Positions 17,401 to 24,735 of a stretch of DNA of 38,723 bases are shown one piece after another. A program made the position numbers and the translations under genes. The first letter of the stretch is position 1; each line of letters opens with the position of its first letter. Source of the DNA: Caldilineaceae bacterium. GTDB lineage: Bacteria > Chloroflexota > Anaerolineae > Caldilineales > Caldilineaceae. The stretch is from contig JAHDWH010000030.1 in the NCBI GenBank assembly GCA_023384455.1, positions 1 to 38,723 on the forward strand, in the 5' to 3' direction. Below the pieces are notes generated by a model. That model was not told the DNA's origin, searched no databases, and saw only the letters and a program-made list of their open reading frames with translations.

Positions 17401-17532
17401 GTCGCTGTCAAAGGTGGGGTCCAGATCGCCGTCCGCGGCCGCGACAGGCAGCAGGGCCATCGCCAGCAAGAGCAGAGCCAGCAGCAGACTGCGTGGAAAC
17501 GCCGGAACCAGAACAGATTTGATGGTTTGCAT
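14494..17532 (-). CDS. Secreted delta-60 repeat protein with cohesin-like, cadherin-like and dockerin modules and LP-type tail
   Basis: The 1012-aa product starts at ATG 17532 with AGGAGG just upstream, followed by a signal peptide (LLLALLLLAMALLPVAAA). Seven delta-60 (DUF5122) repeats span about residues 33-430 (YNSDGSLDTSFDSDGIV... IQSDGKIVVAG), enough for one seven-bladed propeller. A cohesin-like domain follows (~440-590), then two cadherin-like tandem domains with VDVVANDSDPNGG and IDVLANDSDVDAS (~595-770). A dockerin-like pair of EF-hand loops comes next (DCNQDGVVDAGDL and DSNQDTRISAADL, ~777-845), then a second cohesin-like domain (~855-985). The last residues are QRIFLPALVR. Presence of both cohesin-like and dockerin-like modules suggests self-assembly or pairing with the downstream 509-aa protein. 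Confidence 0.85.
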   Translation of the reverse strand: MQTIKSVLVPAFPRSLLLALLLLAMALLPVAAADGDLDPTFDSDGSVTTAIGSAGDVAYAVAIQDDGKIVVGGTYVNGTPNDDLFLARYNSDGSLDTTFDSDGIVTVSVAVGDDEGLDVALQSDGKILLAGLGKAAAGKNHFILFRYNSDGSLDTSFDSDGMAAARIIDTNYGRGRAAAVQSDGKIVMAGDAFDGFDARFAAARFNSDGSLDTGFDTDGQTAIEIDADDDYAYDLAIQTDGKIVLAGKSNNGSNDDIALLRLNSDGSVDTSFDSDGIVITAIGAGHDEAQAVAIQSDGKIVVVGSSHNGSDDDFAVVRYNSDGSLDTSFDSDGIVITAIGTNIDQAHDVHIQADGKILVAGLSKSGDNDMAVVRYNSDGSLDTTFGGGDGIVLVDPSGGFNDMAYGLAVQSDGKIVLAGESRTPADVAVVRLDNTDAPAPGPMLDIAEEIPGLEGEAVDVPIDFTPNDHEIQAIAFTVHFDPDCLLFDPTDGDSDGVPDAIAFRESGSLWDQAVNTDNAAAGSLRFVIGHRGDGLIAEGVPVTITFTGDCVGETDLTFSSDSYGNSVGESVPGTNEGGSVLLYAQPVAVDDAVTIDEDTTDVTVDVVANDSDPNGGSLTLDEAGPAAHGALAFTPTTGTINYGLFEYWQTLAAGESETVEIPYTISNDAGGSASATLRVTVNGVNDAPVAEDDLATTGPGSSTLIDVLANDSDVDASDVLVISDPGSPSHGSAAVESGQLRYTPADGFYGVDSFDYTVGDGHTTATATLTVIVGVRGDCNQDGVVDAGDLPACVLEIFDGDDNDDWLDTPTAGLIGNPIGCDSNQDTRISAADLSCKVRLLLEEAAVSCADISRAGAGAAELSLPQAMGVAADGVAAIPLHYRSQGNRATALAVSLRYDPAQASFDSQDRNGDNIPDGLALHLPATFQALGFTWGERINLVLFSPSMDVLPDGVLATLHLAGAAGTTVAVEFNPAIPASLGDVSGASLPLLLSGGTPVGPVQQRIFLPALVR

Positions 17533-17620
17533 CTCGTCCTCCTTGTGGGAAAATGACTGCACATTGACGTGGCGACAGGATAGCAAACGACTATCAGGAG
17601 ATTATCAGGAGGCCAGGCCG

Positions 17621-20600
17621 ATGGATGAAAGGCTGCGTCTGACCTTGCTGGGCCATTTCGCCGCATTTCGGCGGGGTGCGCCCCTGACAGGCTTTGAATC
17701 GAACAAAGTGCGGGGGCTGCTGGCCTTTCTGGCCGTGGAACAGGCGCGCGGCCACAGCCGCGCCAGCCTCATCGGGCTGCTCTGGCCCGACTGGCCCGAA
17801 TCGTCGGCCCGGCGCAACCTGAGCCAGGCCCTTTTCAATCTGCGCCAGACCCTGGACGACCAGAACGCGCAGACACCCTTTCTGCTGGTCTCCCGTCAGG
17901 AGATCCGCTGGAACCGGGCCGCGCCAGCCGACATCGACGGCCAGCAGGTGCTCGCCCTTCTGCCAGAGCCAGGCCAGATCCCCGACCCAGCCAAAATGGA
18001 GCAGGTGAGCAGCCTCTACCGGGGGCGGCTACTGGAAAGTTTCAGCCTGGACGACAGCGACATCTTCGACCACTGGTTGCTGACCAAACGGGAATGGCTG
18101 CACGGGCGGGTGATGGCCGCGCTCCACCACTACGCCCAGGGTCTGCTTTCCGGTGGGGTGGCCCATTTTGACACGGCCCACGCCATCATCAGCCAGCAGT
18201 TGCTCCTGGAACCCTGGCAGGAGGAGGCCCACAGCCAGATGATGCGTCTGCTGGCGGCCCGGGGCCAGCGCAGCGCGGCCCTGGCCCAGTTTGAACTCTG
18301 CCGGGCCGCGCTGGCGGCGGAGCTGGGGGTGGAGCCTTCCCAGGAGACCCTCGCACTCTACCAGCAATTGCGGGATGGAAGCTGGCGGCCACCGCCAGCG
18401 CTGACCGAACAGCCGCCACTGCGCCCGGCCAGCCCTCCCCGCGATGTGCGGCCTGCGCCGTCACCCCCGCCTGCGCGCCCGGTCGGGCGAGAGAAGATGG
18501 CGGCGGATATCGACCAGCAGCTAACCCAGAGCGAGTGTCGCTTGCTGACCCTCGTGGGGCCGGGCGGCAACGGCAAGACCCATCTGGCCATGCACGCGGC
18601 CTGGCAGCTCAACGAGCGCTTCGCCGATGGCTGCGTCTTTGTCCCCCTGGCCGATGCCCTCTCCTCCGGCCGGGAAGAAGCCGAGACCCATCTGGTCCAG
18701 AGTATCGCCTCGGCCCTGCAACTCCAGTTCGACACGGGCGCGCCGGCCTGGCAACAGGTGCGCGCCGCGCTGGCCGAGCAGGAGACGCTGCTGGTGCTGG
18801 ACAACTTCGAGCCGCATATGGCCTGCGCCGAACTGCTCCCCTCCCTGCTGAATGCCGCGCAGGGTCTGCGTCTGCTCGTCACCAGCCGGGAGCGGCTGAA
18901 TCTGGCCGAGGAGTGGCTGCTGCCAGTGACCGGTCTGGACGCGCCGCCCCCAGCCGGGGAGGACGTCGAGGAGGATGTCGAGGACTACGCAGAGTACAGC
19001 GCGGTCCAGCTTTTCTGCGCCTGCGCCCGCCGGGTGGACCCCGGTTTTGTCCTCGACGACGAGAATCGGGAGGATGTGGCCCGCATCTGTCGGATGGTGG
19101 ACGGGATGCCCCTGGCCCTGACCCTGGCCGCGGCGTGGGCCCGCCATATCTCCCCCGCCGAGATCGGGGGGGAGATCGAGCGCACCAGCGACTTTCTGGC
19201 CTCGAATCTGCGCAATCTGCCGCCCCGCCATCGCAGCATCCGGGCCGTCTTCGACTACTCCTGGCAACTTCTCTCCGCCGAGGAGCAGTTGGCCCTCATC
19301 CGGCTGGCCGTCTTTCCCCAGAGCTTTTCCCGTCAGGCCGCCCAGGAGGTCGCCGGCGTCCCCCTGCCCCTCCTCAGCGGGCTGGTGGATCGCTCCCTGC
19401 TGCGTCGGGCCGCCGCGGGCCGCTTCGAGATTCACCCATTGCTGCGCCAGTTTGCTGGCGAACGGCTGGCGAAAAGAGCAGAGTTACAGCGGGCCGTTCA
19501 GGAGAGCCATTCCCGCTGGTATGCCTATTGGCTGCGCTCCCATCTGGCCGGGCTGAGCGGTCAGCGGCAGCCAGAAGCCTTGGCCGCGGTGATGCTGGAT
19601 ACGGAAAATGTGCGGGCGGGCTGGAACTTTGCCGCGGCCCAGGCCAGCCCGGCGCTGCTGGATACCTATGGGCCGGGACTCTTTCACTTCTACAATGTGC
19701 GGGGCTGGTATCAGGAGGGCGCTCATATGCTGGAGGCTGGGATGGCCGGCCTGCGGGCTGCCCCGGACAGCGAGGAGGCCCGGCTGACGCTGGCCGCTCT
19801 GGGTATTCATCTGGCCTATTTCTATCATCGGGTTAACCGTCTGGCCGAGGCCCGGCGGCTGCTGGAGGAGGCGTTGCCCCCGGTGCGGGCGGTCAATCGA
19901 CCCGGCGAGGTGGGGTTTGCCCTCAACGGGCTGGGGCTGAACTACTATATGGCCGGGGAGTACGATCTGGCCCGCCCCTGGTTCGAGGAGGCCCTGACCC
20001 ACTACCAGCAGGTGGACCAGCCCGCGGGCCGGGCTTCGGTGCTCAACAATCTGGGCAACCTGTCGGCCGCGGTCACCCCAGACCCAACCTACGCCGAGGC
20101 CTGCGCCTTCTACCGGGAGGCCATCGCCATTGCCCGCTCCAATGGCAATCTCTCCGAACTGGCCCGGGGGCTGATCAATCTGGGCACCACCGAGCATGTG
20201 CAGCATGCGTGGCAATCGGCCCGACGCTATTACGAGGAAGCCATTGCTGTGGCCGAAAATATCGGCAGCCGTCGCCTGGAGGCGGTGGGCCTGACCAATC
20301 TGGGCGAGATTCTGATTCAGTTGCGGGATTTGGAAGGGGCGCGAGTCAGCCTGCAAAAGGCTCTCGCGCTGCGGCGGGCCATCGGCGATCAGCGGGGACG
20401 GGTCTACAGCCAGATTGTGTTGGCAGGAATTGAGAAGGAGACGGGAGACCGGGCCAGCGCGCGGCGGCTCTGGCTGGAAGCCGCCCGGCTGGGGGTGGAG
20501 ATTCAAACCCTGGCCCCGGCGCTCAACGCCGGGGTGGAGCTGGCGGTTCTGCTGACCGAAGAGGAGAGTACACAGACGTCGGGCTTTCCCAAAGGGCTGC

Positions 20601-20776
20601 TTCTGGCCCTGGCGGTTCTGCGCCACCCCGCGGCCGAAAGCTATACCCAAAAGGCCGCCCAGGAAGTGGCGGACCGGCTGACATCCAGCTTGGGCGAAGC
20701 CGAGCGTCGCGCGGCGGATGCCCTGGCGGAGTCCATAGGCTTTGCCAGGCTGTTGGAGGAGGAAGTGGGCGTGTGA
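17621..20776 (+). CDS. BTAD / NB-ARC / TPR transcriptional regulator
   Basis: The 1051-aa protein begins at ATG 17621 with CAGGAGG upstream. An N-terminal winged-helix (LRLTLLGHFAAFRRGAPL, LLGLLWPD-like, about 1-95) and a bacterial transcriptional activator domain (~100-250) resemble SARP/AfsR-type activators. An NB-ARC NTPase has Walker A GPGGNGKT (~312-319), Walker B LLVLDNFEP (~390-398), TSRERLNL and GMPLALTLAAAW. The C-terminal third is a TPR array (FALNGLGLNYYMAGEYDLARPWFEEAL and similar). This is the AfsR/MalT-like STAND layout, in which signal binding and ATP allow oligomerisation and promoter activation. It is divergent from the delta-60 gene across an 88-bp gap, so it may control the secreted-protein island. 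Confidence 0.9.
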   Translation: MDERLRLTLLGHFAAFRRGAPLTGFESNKVRGLLAFLAVEQARGHSRASLIGLLWPDWPESSARRNLSQALFNLRQTLDDQNAQTPFLLVSRQEIRWNRAAPADIDGQQVLALLPEPGQIPDPAKMEQVSSLYRGRLLESFSLDDSDIFDHWLLTKREWLHGRVMAALHHYAQGLLSGGVAHFDTAHAIISQQLLLEPWQEEAHSQMMRLLAARGQRSAALAQFELCRAALAAELGVEPSQETLALYQQLRDGSWRPPPALTEQPPLRPASPPRDVRPAPSPPPARPVGREKMAADIDQQLTQSECRLLTLVGPGGNGKTHLAMHAAWQLNERFADGCVFVPLADALSSGREEAETHLVQSIASALQLQFDTGAPAWQQVRAALAEQETLLVLDNFEPHMACAELLPSLLNAAQGLRLLVTSRERLNLAEEWLLPVTGLDAPPPAGEDVEEDVEDYAEYSAVQLFCACARRVDPGFVLDDENREDVARICRMVDGMPLALTLAAAWARHISPAEIGGEIERTSDFLASNLRNLPPRHRSIRAVFDYSWQLLSAEEQLALIRLAVFPQSFSRQAAQEVAGVPLPLLSGLVDRSLLRRAAAGRFEIHPLLRQFAGERLAKRAELQRAVQESHSRWYAYWLRSHLAGLSGQRQPEALAAVMLDTENVRAGWNFAAAQASPALLDTYGPGLFHFYNVRGWYQEGAHMLEAGMAGLRAAPDSEEARLTLAALGIHLAYFYHRVNRLAEARRLLEEALPPVRAVNRPGEVGFALNGLGLNYYMAGEYDLARPWFEEALTHYQQVDQPAGRASVLNNLGNLSAAVTPDPTYAEACAFYREAIAIARSNGNLSELARGLINLGTTEHVQHAWQSARRYYEEAIAVAENIGSRRLEAVGLTNLGEILIQLRDLEGARVSLQKALALRRAIGDQRGRVYSQIVLAGIEKETGDRASARRLWLEAARLGVEIQTLAPALNAGVELAVLLTEEESTQTSGFPKGLLLALAVLRHPAAESYTQKAAQEVADRLTSSLGEAERRAADALAESIGFARLLEEEVGV

Positions 20777-20780
20777 GATG

Positions 20781-20808
20781 GATGGGCAGGTCTATTCACC
20801 TGCCCATC
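20781..20808. terminator. Hairpin in a convergent gap, possible terminator
   Basis: An 11-bp perfect stem, gatgggcaggt (20781-20791) with acctgcccatc (20798-20808), encloses a 6-nt loop. It starts 4 bp after the regulator's stop and lies between convergent genes. Neither side has a T-run, so it may be a transcript-stabilising or factor-dependent end rather than a classic intrinsic terminator. Confidence 0.5.
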
Positions 20809-20823
20809 CCGGCCTGCAGTAGG

Positions 20824-21135
20824 TTAAGGATGAACGTCTTCCTCATCCCATCCAATCAATTGGTCGTCATCCGCGCCGCCATCCAACCCCCAAGAGCGGG
20901 GCGCAAATTCGGCGGGCTGTAAGGCATTCGGATCGCTTGGAAGTGTCAGCCTGTCGTGGGCCTCTGCCTCGGCGTTGATGTGGGCTACGCTGCCAGGGGC
21001 CGCCCCTGGCACAGCGGTAAGTTGGCTACCTGTCCCACCCAGCGGATCGGGGACGAGACCTGCGGAAGCGGGGATGGCCGCCAGGGCCGTCAACGCACAC
21101 ACCAGAACTGCCTGGAGAAAGAGTCGTCGCATCAT
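20824..21135 (-). CDS. Small secreted acidic protein of unknown function
   Basis: The 103-aa product is not recognised. It starts with MMRR and a clear signal peptide (LFLQAVLVCALTALAAIPASA), so the mature form is about 77 residues. The mature part is Gly/Pro/Ala-rich near the start and strongly acidic at the end (DGGADDDQLIGWDEEDVHP). AAAGGA lies upstream. It is convergent with the large BTAD regulator. No Cys or membrane segment remains after cleavage. A secreted peptide or a calcium-binding surface peptide is conceivable but unsupported. Confidence 0.5.
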   Translation of the reverse strand: MMRRLFLQAVLVCALTALAAIPASAGLVPDPLGGTGSQLTAVPGAAPGSVAHINAEAEAHDRLTLPSDPNALQPAEFAPRSWGLDGGADDDQLIGWDEEDVHP

Positions 21136-21472
21136 CGGGGGATTGTCCTTTCGTGAATCAGTGTTTCACACTGATTTATCAGAGCCGATTGCTCTGGCAT
21201 CAGTGTACCCGGTGACTCTCAGAGGATTCTCAGGCAACAGAGCCTTTTCAGTTGTGTGGTATCAGGACTTTATCAGAAATCAACAGACCGCAACGATTGC
21301 GGTCTACGGGGGGATGACTCAAATGGATTTCGTGTGTTAACCCGCTGGTTTCGATACGGCGGGAAACAGCCCCCGCCTACTCAACCGACGCTGATCTTTT
21401 CTCTGCGTCTCAACCACACGAAATCCTATTGAACCCTGGGGATCAATCCACTTTTTCAGGAGGTAAGTCAAA
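21136..21472. other. Intergenic region with two inverted repeats
   Basis: This 337-bp gap lies between the small secreted gene (minus) and the RQC-type gene (plus). It holds a perfect 9-bp hairpin, agaccgcaa-cga-ttgcggtct (21285-21305), without a T-run. A 12-bp perfect inverted repeat, ggatttcgtgtg (21325-21336) with cacacgaaatcc (21415-21426), encloses about 78 bp with further gcggg/cccgc pairing. The strong AGGAGGT ribosome-binding site for the next gene ends the region. No gene was recognised. Confidence 0.55.
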
Positions 21473-21853
21473 ATGGCACGTAAAGTTCGGCGCGTTCCCT
21501 ACGAACTCGACGACGGCGGCATCAAAACAATGCCTGCCGAGGAGATCGCCGGGATTTTGCGGGGCGCCGACGATCTGATTATGAGCGGCGGGCGGGGTTT
21601 GCTGGGCAAAATTCTCAAAGGTTCCCGGGCGCAGGATGTGCTGCGATTGGGCTTGGACAGTTCTCCGGTCTACGGCTACTATCGCAGCCTGACGCTGGCG
21701 GAGATTTCAAACCGGGTCGATTGGGTGATTCTGCAAGGCTACCTGGACATTGAATACGACTATCGACTGCCGATGCTCGTCTATACCCCCCTATCGCGGC
21801 CAAAAGGTAAACGCGCCAACTACCCTCGAATCTGTACCCGCCTAAGGGAATAA
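21473..21853 (+). CDS. Stand-alone RQC-type winged-helix DNA-binding protein (RQC-minor-1-like)
   Basis: The 126-aa protein matches what is recalled of the RQC-minor-1 family, small proteins made of one RecQ C-terminal winged helix. Typical segments are RRVPYELDDGGIK at the N-terminus, EIAGILRGADDLIMSGGRGLLGKILKGSR, LGLDSSPVYGYYRSLTLAEI, and RVDWVILQGYLDIEYDYRLPMLVYT. RQC domains bind branched or structured DNA. The last 25 residues (after LVYTP) are basic and do not resemble the expected continuation, so the 3' end may be changed. TCAGGAGGTAAG gives strong translation initiation. The DUF1801 gene follows after 20 bp, probably in one operon. Confidence 0.65.
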   Translation: MARKVRRVPYELDDGGIKTMPAEEIAGILRGADDLIMSGGRGLLGKILKGSRAQDVLRLGLDSSPVYGYYRSLTLAEISNRVDWVILQGYLDIEYDYRLPMLVYTPLSRPKGKRANYPRICTRLRE

Positions 21854-21873
21854 AGCGGAAAGGGAAATCCTGG

Positions 21874-22287
21874 ATGGCCGAACTAAAAACCCAGCAGAAC
21901 AACGCCAGCGTAGAGGCTTTTCTCCATTCGGTGGACGAGAAGCGGCGGGACGACTGTTTTGCCCTGCTGGAATTGATGGAGGAGGTAACCGGTGAACCCG
22001 CCACAATGTGGGGCACGTCGATTGTGGGCTTTGGCGATTACCATTACAAATACGCCAACGGTCGGGAGGCCAACTGGATGCTGGTGGGTTTCTCCCCCCG
22101 CAAGCAGAACCTGACCCTCTACATTATGTCCGGATTCGACGAGTACGACGGGCTGCTGGCGAAGCTGGGCAAGCATAGCACAGGCAAGTCCTGCCTCTAC
22201 ATCAAACAACTCTCCGATGTGGATATGGATGTGCTGCGCCAACTGGTGGCCGCGTCCGTCGAGCATATGCAGGCGACGAACAACTGA
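21874..22287 (+). CDS. DUF1801 (YdhG-like) protein
   Basis: The 137-aa product has the DUF1801 pattern. The N-terminal helix (SVEAFLHSVDEKRRDDCFALLELMEEVTGEPATMWG) leads to SIVGFGDYHYKY. The core continues NWMLVGFSPRKQNLTLYIM and KLGKHSTGKSCLYIKQLSDVDMDVLRQLV. The fold is shared with CyaY/YdhG-like small proteins, and its biochemical role is not established. It follows the RQC-type gene by 20 bp with GAAAGGGA as ribosome-binding site. A decayed copy of its N-terminus is at 12883-12936. Confidence 0.85.
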   Translation: MAELKTQQNNASVEAFLHSVDEKRRDDCFALLELMEEVTGEPATMWGTSIVGFGDYHYKYANGREANWMLVGFSPRKQNLTLYIMSGFDEYDGLLAKLGKHSTGKSCLYIKQLSDVDMDVLRQLVAASVEHMQATNN

Positions 22288-22299
22288 CGGATAAGAGGA

Positions 22300-22358
22300 G
22301 TGAAACGTGAAACGTGAGATCACTCGAATTTTCTCACGTTTCACTTCTCGCGCTTCAC
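22300..22358. repeat. Heptad hairpin repeat (gaaacgt units)
   Basis: Forward units gtgaaacgtgaaacgtgaga (22300-22319) face tctcacgtttcac (22332-22344) and a decayed continuation ending cgcttcac. The perfect part is 13 bp. It lies at the convergent junction of the DUF1801 and M81 genes, and its right arm overlaps the M81 stop codon (22355-22357). A sister copy is at 33067-33127. Confidence 0.75.
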
Positions 22359-23830
22359 ACCCTGCTCCATTCGTACAAACCCTTGCGCGCCCGCACAAAC
22401 TCCTCTGCCGGGCGGCTGATGGAGGTGGCTCCGGCTGTGTCCACTTCGATGATGCGGGCGCTGACCGGCTCATACGCCGCTCTCGGCGCGACCGCACCTT
22501 TGGCGACCAGAATCTTCTGCTGCTGGGGCTGGATGCCCATACAGGTGATCTGATGGATGCTCATCGGCGCCACCCGCTTGCTGTTGAGGATGAGCAACCC
22601 ACCTTTGCCCGACGCTGTGCGGTTGACCTCCACCACCACAGACAACCCCTGATCGCCGAAGCGCGCGCCCCCGTGCCGCCGCTCGGTCTCCTCATATGTG
22701 CCGTCGTGGATGGTGCGCACCCGCCCGCTGATGGCGAGAGTCGGCCCGTGCTGGTTGTCCAGTTTGCCGCCGGTGCGCAACTCCACTGCCCCACCGATGC
22801 CCGCGACCACACACTGCTGCACCGATTCCGGGTCGTAGAGGCTCACCACCCAGCCGTCGGCCTTCTGGCGCAGCAGTTCCTCCAGAATAATCGTGGCGTC
22901 GCCTGCGCTGCCGCCCCCCACATTGTCGCCCAATTCAAAGAGCGAAACCGGGAATGCGCTGCTCTCCATCGCTGTGGACACAGCCTCAGCGGCACTGGGG
23001 ATGCGGGGGACCAGCTGATCCCGCACCGCCCACATCATCTCGCCCAGGCGCTCGGCCTCCCGCTGGGCCAGTGCTTCGTCGCCGTCTGCGATGACGACAA
23101 TCGACGGCCCCATCCAGGGCACATCCGCGTATTGGTAGCCAGCCGCAATGCTGACGGAGAGGATGCCCGGCTCTTTTTCCAGGGCGATGGCCGCATCCAT
23201 CAGGGGTTTCATCGGGCCGCTGCTGGTATTGTGGAAGGCGATGTTGAAGATGACCGGCGGCTTGACAATCGCCGAAACCGGTCGCACACCTTTGCGGACA
23301 GTGCGGGCCACCAGTTCGGCAGCCTCTATGCCCCGTTCTTTCTGGTCGATGTGGGGGCAGGTCTTGTAGATGATCAGCCCGTCGGCGTGGGCCACCAGTT
23401 GGGGTGGCACATTGCCGTGATAGTCGTGGGTGACAACCAGCGGGAACTCCGGCCCCACCAGTTCCCGCACCCGGCGCACGGTTTCGCCGTCGGCCTGGGC
23501 GTATTCTTCCGCCACCATCGCGCCGTGCAGGGCCAGGAGCAGCCCGTCCAGGGGCATGGCGGCGCGGATGGAGTCGAGCAGTTCGCCGACAAGAGTCTCG
23601 TAGGCTTCCACAGTCAGCGGCCCGGCTGGCGTGGCGTTGGCGGAAAAGAGGGAGGCCAACTCGAAGTCGTACTCCTCCGCGCCGGCGATGTAGCCCGCCA
23701 TTTCGTGGAAGGTGTGGGTGTAATGGTCGATGACCGCCTGGCCCCGGTAGACGCGGAAGGCGTCCAGGGGAGTGGGGTCCGCGGCGAAGGTGTTGGATTC
23801 GTGGCTGAAGTTGGCGATACCGATACGCAT
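22355..23830 (-). CDS. M81-family metallopeptidase (microcystinase MlrC-like)
   Basis: The 491-aa product is the usual length for MlrC-type M81 peptidases. Typical segments are RIGIANFSHESNTFAADPT at the N-terminus, GLLLALHGAMVAEEY (~97-110), and HDYHGNVPPQLVAHADG (135-151). The predicted metal ligands Asp136, His138 and His160 keep the D-x-H and 22-residue spacing reported for MlrC. The C-terminal half has ELGDNVGGGSAGD and KLDNQHGPTLA-like segments typical of the family. MlrC cleaves linearised microcystin and tetrapeptide, but most M81 members sit in other pathways. Here it is last in an operon with a sugar-type ABC importer (9 bp after the permease), so it probably hydrolyses the imported compound. 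Confidence 0.88.
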   Translation of the reverse strand: MRIGIANFSHESNTFAADPTPLDAFRVYRGQAVIDHYTHTFHEMAGYIAGAEEYDFELASLFSANATPAGPLTVEAYETLVGELLDSIRAAMPLDGLLLALHGAMVAEEYAQADGETVRRVRELVGPEFPLVVTHDYHGNVPPQLVAHADGLIIYKTCPHIDQKERGIEAAELVARTVRKGVRPVSAIVKPPVIFNIAFHNTSSGPMKPLMDAAIALEKEPGILSVSIAAGYQYADVPWMGPSIVVIADGDEALAQREAERLGEMMWAVRDQLVPRIPSAAEAVSTAMESSAFPVSLFELGDNVGGGSAGDATIILEELLRQKADGWVVSLYDPESVQQCVVAGIGGAVELRTGGKLDNQHGPTLAISGRVRTIHDGTYEETERRHGGARFGDQGLSVVVEVNRTASGKGGLLILNSKRVAPMSIHQITCMGIQPQQQKILVAKGAVAPRAAYEPVSARIIEVDTAGATSISRPAEEFVRARKGLYEWSRV

Positions 23831-23839
23831 AGAAGATGG

Positions 23840-24733
23840 CTATCCTTTCAAAGCACCGACGGTGATGCCCTTCTGAATCTGGCTTTGGAAGATGGAATAG
23901 ACGAGGAGGGTCGGGATCATAATCATACTGACCGCGGCAAAGAGCGCGCTCCAGTCGTTTTGGTAATACTGCTGGTGCAGCATATAGGCCAGCCCCTGGG
24001 TGAGCACGTAGTTTTTGGCATCGCTCATCAAGACCAGGGGCAGGAGGTATTGATTCCACATGCCCAGAAAGTTGAAGATGCCGATACTGAGCAGCCCCGG
24101 CTGGGCCAAAGGCAGCATCACCCGGAAGAAGACCTGAAACTGGTTGGCGCCGTCGATGATAGCCGCTTCGTGCAGCTCGGAAGGGAGGGTCTTGAAGAAG
24201 CCGGTGAGAAAGAAGACGCTGAAGGGCAGGGAGTAGGCGGTGTAGACGAGAATCAGCCCCGGAAAGCTGTTGAGCATTCCCAAATCTTTGACCAGAAAGA
24301 AGAGGGGAATCAGGGCCAGAAAGACCGGGAAGAGCATCCCGGCCATAAAGCCGTAGAAGATAATCCGGTTGCCGGGGAAGGGGAAGCGGGCCAGCACATA
24401 GGCCGTCATCGCCGACAGACCGAGGATCAGCACCAGAGAGGGCAGCACGACGATAAAACTGTTGAGAAAGTAGTCGCCGATGTGAGCATCCACCCAGCCC
24501 CGCACGTAGTTGTCCCATTGCAGAGCCTCTGGCAGGGACCAGGGGCTGAAGAAAATCTCTTTGTCCGTCTTGAAGGATGTGTAGAGCAGCCAGAGCATCG
24601 GGAAGACGACCAGCGCAGCCCAGAAGGCCAGGACGATGTTCAGCAGCATCCGGGAGAGGCTGAAACCGGTAGGCTTGCCAGCCACTGGGGTACTCATTTT
24701 GGGTGTGGGCAGTTCCGCAGAGTTGATTGTCAT
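23840..24733 (-). CDS. ABC transporter permease, MalG/UgpE type
   Basis: The 297-aa membrane protein has six hydrophobic segments and the EAA loop for ATPase contact (EAAIIDGANQFQVFFRVMLPLAQP), as in MalG-family permeases of CUT1 sugar importers. The start at 24733 is 2 bp after the stop of the partner permease, so the two are translationally coupled. An N-terminal extension of about 25 residues (Met-Thr-Ile-Asn...PVAGKPTGFS) precedes the first helix. No ATPase gene is in the window. The substrate is carbohydrate-like or another polar organic compound. Confidence 0.92.
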   Translation of the reverse strand: MTINSAELPTPKMSTPVAGKPTGFSLSRMLLNIVLAFWAALVVFPMLWLLYTSFKTDKEIFFSPWSLPEALQWDNYVRGWVDAHIGDYFLNSFIVVLPSLVLILGLSAMTAYVLARFPFPGNRIIFYGFMAGMLFPVFLALIPLFFLVKDLGMLNSFPGLILVYTAYSLPFSVFFLTGFFKTLPSELHEAAIIDGANQFQVFFRVMLPLAQPGLLSIGIFNFLGMWNQYLLPLVLMSDAKNYVLTQGLAYMLHQQYYQNDWSALFAAVSMIMIPTLLVYSIFQSQIQKGITVGALKG

Positions 24734-24735
24734 GG

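Noticed and set aside
14374..17556. 1060-codon plus-strand open frame with repeat-like translation
   Set aside because: It is antisense to the delta-60/dockerin gene. Its periodicity mirrors the sense repeats, it has no ribosome-binding site, and the sense strand has recognisable domains and a signal peptide.
20781..20808. Classic intrinsic terminator
   Set aside because: The hairpin is perfect but lacks a T-run on either strand, so it is recorded only as a possible terminator.
21780..21853. Frameshift in the RQC-type gene near its 3' end
   Set aside because: Neither of the other two frames gives a better C-terminal match by eye, so a frameshift cannot be claimed.
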